The notes under the pieces: generated by a model | What the model was told of the DNA's origin: nothing | Databases searched by the model: none | The model's input: the letters and a program-made list of their open reading frames with translations, nothing else | Position numbers and translations under genes: made by a program | Assembly (NCBI RefSeq): GCF_020169335.1 | Contig: NZ_JAIEZN010000001.1 | Location: 1,973,805 to 2,037,804, forward strand | Length of the DNA: 64,000 bases | Reading direction: 5' to 3' | From: Devosia aquimaris | Lineage (GTDB): Bacteria > Pseudomonadota > Alphaproteobacteria > Rhizobiales > Devosiaceae | Part shown: positions 25,670 to 34,497 of the stretch, in pieces | How positions within the stretch are numbered: position 1 is the stretch's first letter | Layout: each line of letters opens with the position of its first letter

Positions 25670-26599
25670 ATGCTGAGCTTCATCCTCCGTCGCCTGGTCT
25701 CGGTTGCGGCCACCTTCATCATCGTCTCGCTCATCATCTTCTTCATGATGCACTCGATCCCCGGCGGGCCGTTCGATGCCAATGACATGCCGGTTTCCGA
25801 GGCCGTGCGCGCCAAGCTGATGGCCAATCTCGGCCTCGATCAACCGCTCTATGTCCAGTATTTCCGCTACATGTGGGGCGTGCTGCATTTCGATTTCGGC
25901 GTGCCCTATCAGAGCCCCGGCGAGACCGTCACCCAACTGCTCTCGCGCGCCTGGGTGCCCAGCCTCGTGCTGGGCGGTCTGGGCGTGCTCATCGGCGCCC
26001 CGCTCGGCATTCTTCTGGGCATGGCCGCTGCGCTCAACCGCAACTCCTGGATCGACTATCTCGCCTCGACCCTGGCGACGCTCGGCCTGACCATCCCGGT
26101 CTTTGTCACCTCCATGCTGCTGATCCTGGTCTTTGCCGTCTGGCTCAACTGGCTGCCCGCCAGCGGCTGGGGCAAGCCCGAGCGCTGGATTCTGCCCATC
26201 GCCGCCTATGCGCTGATCCCGCTGGCCACCTATGCCCGTTACACCCGCTCGGCCATGCTCGATACGCTCAACCGCCCCTTCGTGACCGTGCTGCGCGCCA
26301 AGGGTCTCACCGAGCGCCGCATCGTCTTCCAGCATGTGCTGCGCAATTCGGCCATTCCGCTGGTCACGGTCTTTCTGCCCATGTTCATCGGCACCGCCAC
26401 CGGCTCGATCTTTGTCGAAGCTATGTTCCGCGTGCCGGGCCTGGGCGCCTATTTCGTCTCCTCCATCGAGACGCGCGACTACCCGCTCGAAATGGCGCTG
26501 ATGCTGATGATCACCTTCATGTACTGCATCGCCTATCTGCTCAGCGACATTGTCTATGCCTTGATCAATCCCCGGATCCGCGTGGGAGGCGGCCAATGA
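25670..26599 (+). CDS. ABC transporter permease, DppB/OppB type
   Basis: 309 residues with six predicted membrane helices. It has the typical N-terminus MLSFILRRLVSVAATFIIVS, the periplasmic GGPFDANDMPVSE segment, and the EAA loop VLRAKGLTERRIVFQHVLRN facing the ATPase. Start at 25670 sits at the family start. Stop overlaps the next permease as ATGA (26596-26599). Forms the channel with 26596-27498. Confidence 0.94.
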   Translation: MLSFILRRLVSVAATFIIVSLIIFFMMHSIPGGPFDANDMPVSEAVRAKLMANLGLDQPLYVQYFRYMWGVLHFDFGVPYQSPGETVTQLLSRAWVPSLVLGGLGVLIGAPLGILLGMAAALNRNSWIDYLASTLATLGLTIPVFVTSMLLILVFAVWLNWLPASGWGKPERWILPIAAYALIPLATYARYTRSAMLDTLNRPFVTVLRAKGLTERRIVFQHVLRNSAIPLVTVFLPMFIGTATGSIFVEAMFRVPGLGAYFVSSIETRDYPLEMALMLMITFMYCIAYLLSDIVYALINPRIRVGGGQ

Positions 26600-27498
26600 C
26601 CACGCCCGACATCGCCCCCGTCAGCCCGGCCGCGCCGCAGGCCTATCGCCAGCGCAGTCCCCTCTGGTTTGCCTGGCAGCGCTTTTCGGGCAACAAGGCC
26701 GCCATCGCTGCGGGCCTGGTGCTGGCCGTGCTGATCCTGATGGCAATCTTTGCCCCGTTCATTACGCCCGTGCCGCCTGAAGCACAGATGTTCCTCACCG
26801 AGTCCCTTGCCTTTCCATCGGCCCAGCATTGGTTCGGCATCGATGGCCTGGGCCGCGATTTCTACACCCGCATCGTCTATGGCGCCCGCATCTCGCTCAG
26901 CATCGGCTTTGCCGCTGCCCTGTTCAGCGTCGTCATCGGTATCCCCCTGGGCGCGCTGGCTGGCTACTATGGCGGCAAGGTCGATTGGGTCATCATGCGC
27001 ATCATCGAGCTCTTCTCGGTGGTGCCGCCCCTGCTGGCGGCCATGCTGCTCGGTGCCGTTACCCGCGGCGGCTACTTCACCATCATCCTGATTGCCGCGC
27101 TATTTGGCTGGGTCCAGGTGTGCCTGCTCGTCCGCGCCCAGGTCAAAGCCTTCCGTGAGAAGGAATTCGTGCGCGCTGCCCATGCCCTGGGCGCTTCGCC
27201 CTGGTATGTCATCCGCCGCCATCTGATCCCCAATTCCATCAGCCCCATCATCGTCGGCTTCGTGCTGGCCATTCCGCTGGCCATGATGCTCGAGGCCAGC
27301 CTGAGCTTCCTGGGCATCGGCGTGCCGCCGCCCACGCCCACCTGGGGGCAGATGATCAACGAGGGTATCGACTACATGTTCTTCTATTGGCACCTGGCCG
27401 TGTTCCCCACCGCCGCGCTTGCCATCACCGTGCTGGCCACCACGCTGTTTGGCGATGGCCTGCGCGATGCCCTCGATCCGACCCTGAAAGGCCGCTGA
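26596..27498 (+). CDS. ABC transporter permease, DppC/OppC type
   Basis: 300 residues. N-terminal OppC motif (SPLWFAWQRFSGNKAAIAAG), first helix VLAVLILMAIFAPFITPV, then HWFGIDGLGRDFYTRIVYGA, and the EAA loop FVRAAHALGASPWYVIRRHL. Start at 26596 overlaps the upstream stop by four bases; the frame is open to 25873 inside that gene, which is a shadow. Second half of the transmembrane channel. Confidence 0.94.
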   Translation: MTTPDIAPVSPAAPQAYRQRSPLWFAWQRFSGNKAAIAAGLVLAVLILMAIFAPFITPVPPEAQMFLTESLAFPSAQHWFGIDGLGRDFYTRIVYGARISLSIGFAAALFSVVIGIPLGALAGYYGGKVDWVIMRIIELFSVVPPLLAAMLLGAVTRGGYFTIILIAALFGWVQVCLLVRAQVKAFREKEFVRAAHALGASPWYVIRRHLIPNSISPIIVGFVLAIPLAMMLEASLSFLGIGVPPPTPTWGQMINEGIDYMFFYWHLAVFPTAALAITVLATTLFGDGLRDALDPTLKGR

Positions 27499-27499
27499 C

Positions 27500-28699
27500 G
27501 TGTCCGAAAACCTTGCCCGGCAATTCCTCCTCCGCGAGGATGTCGTCTTCCTCAATCACGGCTCGTTCGGCGCCTGTCCCCGCCCGGTCTTTGCCAGCTA
27601 CCAGCAGTGGCAGCTCGAACTCGAGGGCCAGCCGGTGGAGTTCCTCGGCCGCAAGCTCACCGAGCACATGCGCACTGCGCGCGAGGCCATGGCGGCAGAC
27701 CTGGGCGCCTCGCCCGAGGACGTGGTGGGCCTCACCAATGCCACGCTCGGCCTCAACATCGTGGCCCAGTCGCTCGATCTCAAGCCGGGCGACCAGATCC
27801 TGACCACCGACCACGAATATTCGGCGCTCGAAAAGACCTGGGCCTATGTCGCCCGCCGCACCGGTGCCGAGATCGTCGTCGTCAAGGTCCCCATGCCGCT
27901 GCTGACCGAAGCCCAGTTCACCGACGCCATCATCGCCGGTATGACCGAGCGCACGCGCGTGCTGTTCCTCAGCCACATCACCTCGCCCACCGCCCTGCTC
28001 TTTCCCATCGAGCGGTCCATCGTCGAAGCCCGGCGGCGCGGCATCTGGAGCGTCATCGACGGCGCCCACACCCCGGGCCATATCAAGCTCGACCTTGAGG
28101 CCCTTGGCGCCGACTTCTATTCCGGCAATTGCCACAAGTGGATGATGGCCCCCAAGGGTTCGGCGTTCCTGCATGCACGGCGCGAGGTGCAGCCCCTGCT
28201 CAACCCGCTGGTCATCAGCCATGGCTGGACAGCGCAGTCCAAGGAGCCGGGCGCCAGGGGCGCCTTTGGCAACTCGCCCTTCATCGACGAAATCGAGGTG
28301 CAGGGCACGCGCGACCCCTCGGCCTGGCTCACGGTTCCCGCCGCACTGGCCTTCCGTCGCGACAATGACTGGGACGCGGTGGCCGCCCATTGCCATGCTC
28401 TCGCGCAGGACACCGCCCGGCGTCTCGGCGAACTGACCGGTCTCTCTCCGCTCAGCGCGCCCGAATTCTGCGCACCCCAGATGGTGGCCATGCCCGTGCC
28501 CGAATGCGATGTCGATCAGCTCAAGATCGACCTCATCGACAAGTACAACATCGAAATTCCCGTGTTCAAATGGCAGGACACCTGCATCGTCCGCCTGTCG
28601 GTACAGGGTTACAACTCCAAGCCGCAGATGGATCTGCTGATTGAGGCTTTGACGCAACTTCTGGCCCTCAAGCCGGGGACTGTTCGCCAGGCCTCATAG
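27500..28699 (+). CDS. Class V PLP aminotransferase, isopenicillin-N-epimerase-like
   Basis: 399 residues. LNHGSFGACPRPVFASY at the N-terminus and the PLP lysine K213 in SGNCHKWMMAPKG, with the cofactor aspartate in WSVIDGAHTPGH, place it in the CefD-like group of class V enzymes (epimerases, cysteine lyases, desulfurases). Start is GTG at 27500, two bases after the permease stop, with AAAGG before it. Being in the transporter operon, it probably acts on the imported compound, perhaps an amino-acid derivative or small peptide; the reaction is not established. Confidence 0.88.
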   Translation: MSENLARQFLLREDVVFLNHGSFGACPRPVFASYQQWQLELEGQPVEFLGRKLTEHMRTAREAMAADLGASPEDVVGLTNATLGLNIVAQSLDLKPGDQILTTDHEYSALEKTWAYVARRTGAEIVVVKVPMPLLTEAQFTDAIIAGMTERTRVLFLSHITSPTALLFPIERSIVEARRRGIWSVIDGAHTPGHIKLDLEALGADFYSGNCHKWMMAPKGSAFLHARREVQPLLNPLVISHGWTAQSKEPGARGAFGNSPFIDEIEVQGTRDPSAWLTVPAALAFRRDNDWDAVAAHCHALAQDTARRLGELTGLSPLSAPEFCAPQMVAMPVPECDVDQLKIDLIDKYNIEIPVFKWQDTCIVRLSVQGYNSKPQMDLLIEALTQLLALKPGTVRQAS

Positions 28700-28768
28700 C
28701 CAGAGGCTGACAAATCACGCGAACTGTGGTGTGTGGGGCAGACAAATGCCGCCAGGAGGAACAGGCGC

Positions 28769-29497
28769 GTGAGACCGGACAGTGCGCTGGATTATCTGGA
28801 ACCGCTGGAAACCCGCACGCGCGGGGTCGCGGTTCTTGATGCCCTTGCCGATATGGTGGAGCGGTCCGGGCTCAAGATCGGGGACCGCCTGCCGCCCGAA
28901 GTCTCGCTGGCCGCGACCCTGGGCGTGGGCCGTTCTACCATCCGCGAGGCGCTCAATCGTTGGGAAGGCCTGGGCATCATCCGCCGCCGCCGCGGCGATG
29001 GCACCTATCTTTCGGCCCGCGTGCAGACCTCGCGCGGCCTCGTCCCCACCATGGTGCGGCTTGAGGGCGAAGCCCTGCTCCGCCTGCTCGAAATCCGTCG
29101 AACGCTTGAAAACGACGTCGTGCGCAAGGCCACCGTCAATGCCACGCCCAAGCAGCGCCGGCAGATTTCCAGCCTCTGCGACATCCTGCTGATCGAGGTC
29201 AATGCCGGCCGCCCCTGGCGCAAGGCCGACCACGAGTTCCACGCCGCCATCTACGACGCCTCGGGCAACCCCATGTATGGCCAGATCCTGGCCAACCTCG
29301 ACCACGCCCTCGAACGCGGCCGCGGTTCGCCCTTTGGCGCCGACAACTTCGGCCTCGACTCGTTCCCCATCCACCGCGACCTTGCCGACGCCATCGTCGC
29401 CGCCGACCCCGTCCGCTCGGTGGAAGTCATCAATCAGCTGCTCGACATCGTCGTCGACGAGGTCCAGGCCATCATCGACGGCAATATGCTGAGCTAG
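28769..29497 (+). CDS. GntR family transcriptional regulator, FadR/FCD subfamily
   Basis: 242 residues. The N-terminal winged helix (about 20-90) contains LKIGDRLPPEVSLAATLGVG and RSTIREALNRWEGLGIIRRR; the C-terminal FCD ligand domain (about 100-230) shows the metal-binding type DHEFHAAIYDASGN and IHRDLADAIVAAD. Start is GTG at 28769 with AGGAGG at 28754-28759; the upstream GTG at 28733 is in frame but precedes this ribosome site. Last gene of the importer unit; a local repressor of it is the expected role. Confidence 0.9.
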   Translation: MRPDSALDYLEPLETRTRGVAVLDALADMVERSGLKIGDRLPPEVSLAATLGVGRSTIREALNRWEGLGIIRRRRGDGTYLSARVQTSRGLVPTMVRLEGEALLRLLEIRRTLENDVVRKATVNATPKQRRQISSLCDILLIEVNAGRPWRKADHEFHAAIYDASGNPMYGQILANLDHALERGRGSPFGADNFGLDSFPIHRDLADAIVAADPVRSVEVINQLLDIVVDEVQAIIDGNMLS

Positions 29498-29534
29498 GCC
29501 ATGTGCAGGCCAGCATCAGACGATTTGCGATAGA

Positions 29535-30560
29535 TCAGAGCCAGCCGCTCAGCTCGCGCCGCACCATCGCCTCGATCATGTCCATGCCGGCCGGGCTGTC
29601 GTTCAGGCACGGGATATAGGCGAACTTCTCGCCCCCAGCGTGCATGAAGCTCTCCTTGCCCTCCATGGCAATTTCTTCCAGCGTCTCGATACAGTCCGCC
29701 GCAAAGGCCGGCGCCAGGATCGCCACCTTCTTCTTGCCCTGCCCCGGCAGCGCTTCCAGCGTCTTGTCGGTATAGGGCTCCAGCCACTTGGTCGGCCCGA
29801 AGCGGCTCTGGAAGGTCACCATCATCTTTTCCTTGGGCCAGCCGAGGTATTCCCGCACCAGCCGCGTCGTCTTGTAGCACTGGCAGTGATAGACGTCGCC
29901 GCGTTCGAGATAGGTCACCGGCATGCCGTGATAGCTGGTCAGCACCACATCGGGCTCGAAGTCCAGCGCCGCAACGCCATCGCGGATCGAGTTGCCCAGC
30001 GTCTCGATATATTTGGGGTCCTCGAAATAGGCCGGCACCGTGCGCACGGCAGGCTGCCGCCGCATGGTCTTGAGCACGTCAAAGGCCTTGTCATTGGCCG
30101 TGGCGGTCGTGGTCGCGGAATTCTGCGGATAGAGCGGGACCAAGAGGATCTTGGTGCAGCCGGCCGCCTGCATCTTCTCCAGCACGCTCTGTGTCGAGGG
30201 ATTGCCATAGCGCATGGCGAAATCGACCATCACATTGTCATGCCCGGCCATGCGCTCGGCCAGCGCCGCAGTCTGCTTGCGGGTGATCACCAGGAGTGGG
30301 CTGGCATTGTGTTCCTTGTCCCAGATAGAGGCATAGGTGCGCCCGCTCTTTTGCGGCCGCACCGACAGGATTACCAGGTTCAGCAGCGGCCACCACAGCC
30401 AGCGCGGCGTCTCGATCACGCGCGGGTCGCTCAGAAATTCCTTGAGATAGCGGCGCACGCTCCAATAGTCCGTCGCGTCCGGCGTGCCCAGGTTGAGCAG
30501 CAGCACCCCGATCTTCTCGGGCAGGACAGACGGATGGTTGGGAGGCAGGTGAGCGGACAT
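29535..30560 (-). CDS. hemH: Ferrochelatase
   Basis: 341 residues. Inserts ferrous iron into protoporphyrin IX, the last step of heme synthesis. Family features: KIGVLLLNLGTPDATDYWSV at the N-terminus, metal-site histidine in LTSYHGMPV, the acidic site DCIETLEEIAMEGKE, and LVPLYPQNSATTTATA. Length is normal. Located 97 bases after the stop of the NicO fusion on the same strand; possible read-through. Confidence 0.97.
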   Translation of the reverse strand: MSAHLPPNHPSVLPEKIGVLLLNLGTPDATDYWSVRRYLKEFLSDPRVIETPRWLWWPLLNLVILSVRPQKSGRTYASIWDKEHNASPLLVITRKQTAALAERMAGHDNVMVDFAMRYGNPSTQSVLEKMQAAGCTKILLVPLYPQNSATTTATANDKAFDVLKTMRRQPAVRTVPAYFEDPKYIETLGNSIRDGVAALDFEPDVVLTSYHGMPVTYLERGDVYHCQCYKTTRLVREYLGWPKEKMMVTFQSRFGPTKWLEPYTDKTLEALPGQGKKKVAILAPAFAADCIETLEEIAMEGKESFMHAGGEKFAYIPCLNDSPAGMDMIEAMVRRELSGWL

Positions 30561-30656
30561 GGGCGCCTGTATGTGTGGATTGCTGCTGGCGCGACCATAG
30601 CGGCTAAAACCAAACGATCAAGGCGGCTATGGGTCGCGCTGGCCCCGGTGATCCAC

Positions 30657-32336
30657 TCACAGGCTGGCAATCACCAGCAGCACGCCGAACACCAGCACGG
30701 CAATAGCCCCGCCCAGCTCCAGCCACCACATGATGGCGCCCGTCACCGGATTGTCGATGCCGCCGATGCGCCGGGCCAGCCCCTTGGCCGTCACCGCCAA
30801 GGTCGCCAGGATGGCCACCGTGATGGCCGTACCCGCACCCATCAGGAACACCGCTGCAATACCGGCCGCCAACAGCCCCTGCGACAGCGCGAATACCAGC
30901 ACCACAAGCGCCCCCGAACAGGGCCGCAGCCCCACCGCCAGAACCACGCCCAACTGTTCCCGCCAGCTGCCATTGGTCGCTTCGGGGGTCACGATATGCG
31001 TGTGCCCGTCATGGTCATGGTCATGGTCATGGTGATCGTGGTCATGGCCGTGCGCGTGATGATCGTGGTGATGATGGTCATGATCGTGGTCGCCATGCAG
31101 ATGCGCCCGCGCCGTTTGCACCATGTCCGGCTTTGGCGCCGGACCATGGCTGTGCCCCAGGCCAAATACCTTGCGCACGATCAGCCACAGGCCCAGCAGC
31201 GCTACCAGTCCATAGGAGACGATGCCGATCCAGTTGGCCGCGTCGCCCATGGCATAGCTGGTCATGCCCAACAGCCCCGCCGCGATCAGCACGAACACCA
31301 CCGCTACGCCGGACTGGATCATCGCCGAAATGACGCTGAGCATCACCCCGCGCCGCAGCTGCGTCTCATTGGCCAGCACATAGGACGAAATCACCACCTT
31401 GCCATGCCCCGGCCCGGCGGCATGCAATATGCCATAGATAAAACTCAACCCGCCCAGCACCCAGAACGCCGTCCAGTCCGTCCGCAGCGCATCGAGCGAC
31501 TTGGTGATCGCGCCGTAAAATTCGCGCTGCTGCGTCTGCAGCCAGCCGAAAAAGCCTGTCCGGGGCAGGTTGAGACCCGGCTCCACCGGCGGACCACCGA
31601 ACGGCATGCTGGGCTTGGCCTGCGCCATGTTTGTTGCCGCGTCCAGCGCCGTCGCCGGCGCGGCAGCCGGGGCGCCGTTGCAGGTCACCACGATCATGCC
31701 CTGTGTACCACGCATCGCCGCCGCCAGGTCGGGCGGCAGCTCGGTCACCTCGGCTCCCAGCGCATAGAGCCGCTTCTGCACATCCTCCGACATTTCCTTG
31801 GGCGGCTCCAGCACCACCCCACAGTCCGCCGGCGCATTGACCAGCGTCACATCGCTCGTATCGGCGAAAGTGATCGCCACATAGTATTCCGGGTCATAGA
31901 CGCCCAACTCGAAGCGCTGGCCCAGCGGATGCGGCTGCTCGGTCGTCAGCGAATAGCTCAGCGTGGTGTGCCCATCGGCATAGACCATGCGCTGGTCACC
32001 CACCGGCGCGAAGGTCAGCGGCGCATTCACGTCTCCGGCAAAGGTGTAATAATTGTAGTCTGCCAGCCCGGCGGCATTCTCGTCGGCCAGGCTCTGCAGC
32101 TCGTCCGGCGTCGTCTCGCGGTCGCCATTGGTGTCCAGCCCCTGGATCACCCAGGACGAGAACGCCGTGTCAAACGTCCAGTCATGGTGGAGCCCCACCA
32201 CCGCGCCGCTATCGTCAAAGGTGATCGTGACCTTGGCGTCGATGAAGATATGAGGGTGCGCCAGCGTTGGCAGCGTCAGGGCAAGCAAAGCCATTCCAGC
32301 GCCGGCAAGCCGCGTGCCCAGACCACGAATATTCAC
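30657..32336 (-). CDS. DUF1007-NicO fusion: metal (nickel/cobalt-type) transporter
   Basis: 559 residues. Signal peptide, then a periplasmic DUF1007 domain (about 25-215, beginning AHPHIFIDAKVTITFDDSGA), then a NicO-type membrane domain of at least six helices (about 290-555) with ILHAAGPGHGKVVISSYVLA and VGLRPCSGALVVLVFALSQG. A cytoplasmic or periplasmic loop near 405-445 is almost all His and Asp (HDHDHHHHDHHAHGHDHD), a metal-binding stretch encoded by hexanucleotide-like repeats. DUF1007 and NicO are often separate adjacent genes. Start is GTG at 32336; an ATG at 32294 is an alternative. Metal specificity (Ni, Co or export of Zn) is not shown. Confidence 0.88.
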   Translation of the reverse strand: MNIRGLGTRLAGAGMALLALTLPTLAHPHIFIDAKVTITFDDSGAVVGLHHDWTFDTAFSSWVIQGLDTNGDRETTPDELQSLADENAAGLADYNYYTFAGDVNAPLTFAPVGDQRMVYADGHTTLSYSLTTEQPHPLGQRFELGVYDPEYYVAITFADTSDVTLVNAPADCGVVLEPPKEMSEDVQKRLYALGAEVTELPPDLAAAMRGTQGMIVVTCNGAPAAAPATALDAATNMAQAKPSMPFGGPPVEPGLNLPRTGFFGWLQTQQREFYGAITKSLDALRTDWTAFWVLGGLSFIYGILHAAGPGHGKVVISSYVLANETQLRRGVMLSVISAMIQSGVAVVFVLIAAGLLGMTSYAMGDAANWIGIVSYGLVALLGLWLIVRKVFGLGHSHGPAPKPDMVQTARAHLHGDHDHDHHHHDHHAHGHDHDHHDHDHDHDGHTHIVTPEATNGSWREQLGVVLAVGLRPCSGALVVLVFALSQGLLAAGIAAVFLMGAGTAITVAILATLAVTAKGLARRIGGIDNPVTGAIMWWLELGGAIAVLVFGVLLVIASL

Positions 32337-32350
32337 GCCAAACCCCGCTG

Positions 32351-33250
32351 TTAGCTGACTGGATGCTTCTGAAACCAGTCAACCAGATGGTCGATCAAGG
32401 CCCGCACCTTGCCGGCCAGATGACGCCTGTGCGGATAGACCGCCTGCAGCGTCTGCCCGGTCGGCAGATAGTCGGCCAGCACGGGCACCAGCTCGCCGCT
32501 GGCCACCGCTGGGTCGGCCAGATACGACGGCATTACGACAAATCCGAGACCCAGCACCGCCGCCTCGCGCGCCGCCAGCGGCGAATTGACCCGCACCGGC
32601 CCGCTCACCGGCACCGAAATGGTCTTGCCATCCTCGATGAAACGCCAGTTCGATTGCCCCTGCAGGTTCACGTCAACGATGCAGGGCATGTGCCGGAGAT
32701 CTTCCGGATGCTTGGGCATGCCCGTACGCTCCAGCAGGGCCGGCGACCCGCCCACGATCACATGCATGTCGGCAATCTTGCGCGCGATCAGCGAGGAATC
32801 CTGCATGGTCGAGATGCGCAGCGCCACATCGATCCCCTCGTCGACGAGGTCGACATAGCGATCCTCCAGACGCAGATCGAGTACCACCTTGGGATGCTTG
32901 ATCAGGTATTGGAAGATCGCTGGCGCCAGTGTGCGCTCGCCAAAATTGCGCGGCGCCGACACGCGCAGCAGGCCACGCGGCTCGGCCGTCTGGTCAGTGA
33001 TGGTGGCGTCCAGATCGTCCAGCTGCTGCAGCAGCGCGCTGGCCTCGCGGTAGTAGCCCTCGCCCGCCTCGGTCAGGCTCAGCTTGCGCGTTGTCCGGTT
33101 CATCAGCCGGACGCCGAGGTAGTCTTCCAGGTCCGTCACATATTTGCTCAGCAGCGCCTTGGATCGTCCATGCTGTCGCGCCGCAGCAGAAAACCCGCCA
33201 GAATCAAAGACTTGGACGAATGCCCTTATGCGTGCGAGGTCCTGCGTCAT
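32351..33250 (-). CDS. LysR family transcriptional regulator
   Basis: 299 residues. N-terminal LysR helix-turn-helix (RIRAFVQVFDSGGFSAAARQ, RSKALLSKYVTDLEDYLGVR) and a C-terminal substrate domain (about 90-295) with LLRVSAPRNFGERTLAP, typical of the CrgA/DsdC-type group. Only 14 bases separate its stop from the start of the NicO fusion, so the two are probably co-transcribed, and it may also control the divergent genes upstream (33251-33394 gap). Confidence 0.93.
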   Translation of the reverse strand: MTQDLARIRAFVQVFDSGGFSAAARQHGRSKALLSKYVTDLEDYLGVRLMNRTTRKLSLTEAGEGYYREASALLQQLDDLDATITDQTAEPRGLLRVSAPRNFGERTLAPAIFQYLIKHPKVVLDLRLEDRYVDLVDEGIDVALRISTMQDSSLIARKIADMHVIVGGSPALLERTGMPKHPEDLRHMPCIVDVNLQGQSNWRFIEDGKTISVPVSGPVRVNSPLAAREAAVLGLGFVVMPSYLADPAVASGELVPVLADYLPTGQTLQAVYPHRRHLAGKVRALIDHLVDWFQKHPVS

Positions 33251-33394
33251 GGCGTCCTGTTCGCTGGATCAATGTAATGCACGCATAACTCATCTGTGAT
33301 CGCCGAACAATAACAGGCCTTGGCCGTTCCACGATTAACGATAGACTGGATGCCTGATCGACGCGCACCCGGAGTTCGGACTATTTTCCCGCCC

Positions 33395-33817
33395 ATGTCC
33401 AGACCCTCATCCCGCTCCACACTTTACCGGCTGATCGAAGCGGGACAGCTGGCGCATCGCGCCTTGCTCCTGCCCCTGGCCGAGCGTGGTCTGGAGCCGG
33501 GCGATGACGCCATCCTGTTCGAGCTGGGCCGCTCCGGCACCACCGAGATGGAACTGGCCGCCGAGCTGGGCCTCTCCGAGGTCGCCTTGACCACCCGCCT
33601 CTCCCGCCTGATCGACAGGGGCCTGGTCACCCGCCAGGCCGTGGGTCCCGAGCTGGCCGACGGTGTTGCCCTCAGTGAGCGCGGCGTGCGCATCCGCAAT
33701 GGCCTGGCCGATCACTGGACCCAGCTTGAGGAAGCCCTGATGGGCGAACTCAAGCCCAAGCAGCGCAAGAAGCTGGGCGAACGCCTCAAGCGCTTTGTGG
33801 ACCTGCTCAGCTTCTGA
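33395..33817 (+). CDS. MarR family winged-helix regulator
   Basis: 140 residues. Helical dimerisation part, then a winged helix with TTEMELAAELGLSEVALTTR, LSRLIDRGLVTRQAVG and ALSERGVRIRNGLADHW. It lacks any extra ligand domain. Start at 33395 (MSRPSSRSTLYRL) gives normal MarR length; an in-frame codon at 33320 would add an unrelated tail. Divergent from the LysR gene (144 bases between starts). The target is unknown. Confidence 0.82.
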   Translation: MSRPSSRSTLYRLIEAGQLAHRALLLPLAERGLEPGDDAILFELGRSGTTEMELAAELGLSEVALTTRLSRLIDRGLVTRQAVGPELADGVALSERGVRIRNGLADHWTQLEEALMGELKPKQRKKLGERLKRFVDLLSF

Positions 33818-33912
33818 ATTCTGGCCCTTTTTCCCATTCAGCTTGGGTTCAGGCGCCGGGGTGTCTTCTGCGGTCACTGGCAGCGATGCCAAACAGCTAC
33901 AGGAGATCGAAA

Positions 33913-34365
33913 ATGGCTTTGAGTAAGACTCTCGCCGCAGGCGGCCTGGCAGCCCTGGCCCTTCTGGCAACGGCCGGCTCCGCCTTTGCCGCCACCGCCT
34001 ATGCCACCAGCAACGTCAATGTCCGCTCCGGCCCCGGTACCGGCTATGGCGTCGTCGACACGCTCCGTCGTGGCGAACGCGTCGATGTTCAGCAGTGCCG
34101 CGGCAGCTGGTGCTATGTCGAAAAGCGCGGCCCCGATGGCTGGGTGTCGGCCAACTACCTCGGCCGCAGTGGCCACAATGATTGGGACGATGATTGGGAT
34201 CGTCCGAGCTGGAACCATGGCCCCAGCCGTCCGCACTGGAATCCCGGCCCGAGCCGTCCCCACTGGAACCCGCGGCCCTACCCGGTCTATCCCACCTATC
34301 CCACCCGTCCCGGTGGCAGTGTCTGCGTGAACGGCCCCAACGGCTACTTCTGCGTCGGCAACTAA
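33913..34365 (+). CDS. Secreted SH3-domain protein with Trp/Pro repeat tail
   Basis: 150 residues. Signal peptide (MALSKTLAAGGLAALALLAT, cut near AFA-AT), SH3_3 domain at about 28-92 (SNVNVRSGPGTGYGVVDTLR, QQCRGSWCYV, GPDGWVSANYLG), then a low-complexity tail with tandem GPSRPHWNP units and a terminal Cys pair (SVCVNGPNGYFCVGN). The SH3 domain is nearly the same as that at 5087-5740, so the two are paralogues. AGGAG precedes the ATG at 33913. Confidence 0.87.
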   Translation: MALSKTLAAGGLAALALLATAGSAFAATAYATSNVNVRSGPGTGYGVVDTLRRGERVDVQQCRGSWCYVEKRGPDGWVSANYLGRSGHNDWDDDWDRPSWNHGPSRPHWNPGPSRPHWNPRPYPVYPTYPTRPGGSVCVNGPNGYFCVGN

Positions 34366-34497
34366 AGCGGCCGTCTCGAGCTTGTGCGCCGCCCTCAAAA
34401 GGGGCGGCGTCTTGCGTCCTGGCCCGGTGTCTGCATTGTGATCCTGTGGCCGCTCCCACGCGTAGCAGCACCAGTCGCACACACGGGAGCCGCCGCC

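Noticed and set aside
29640..32354. 904-codon plus-strand frame opposite hemH and the NicO gene
   Set aside because: Arg/His/Gln-rich shadow of two certain minus-strand genes.
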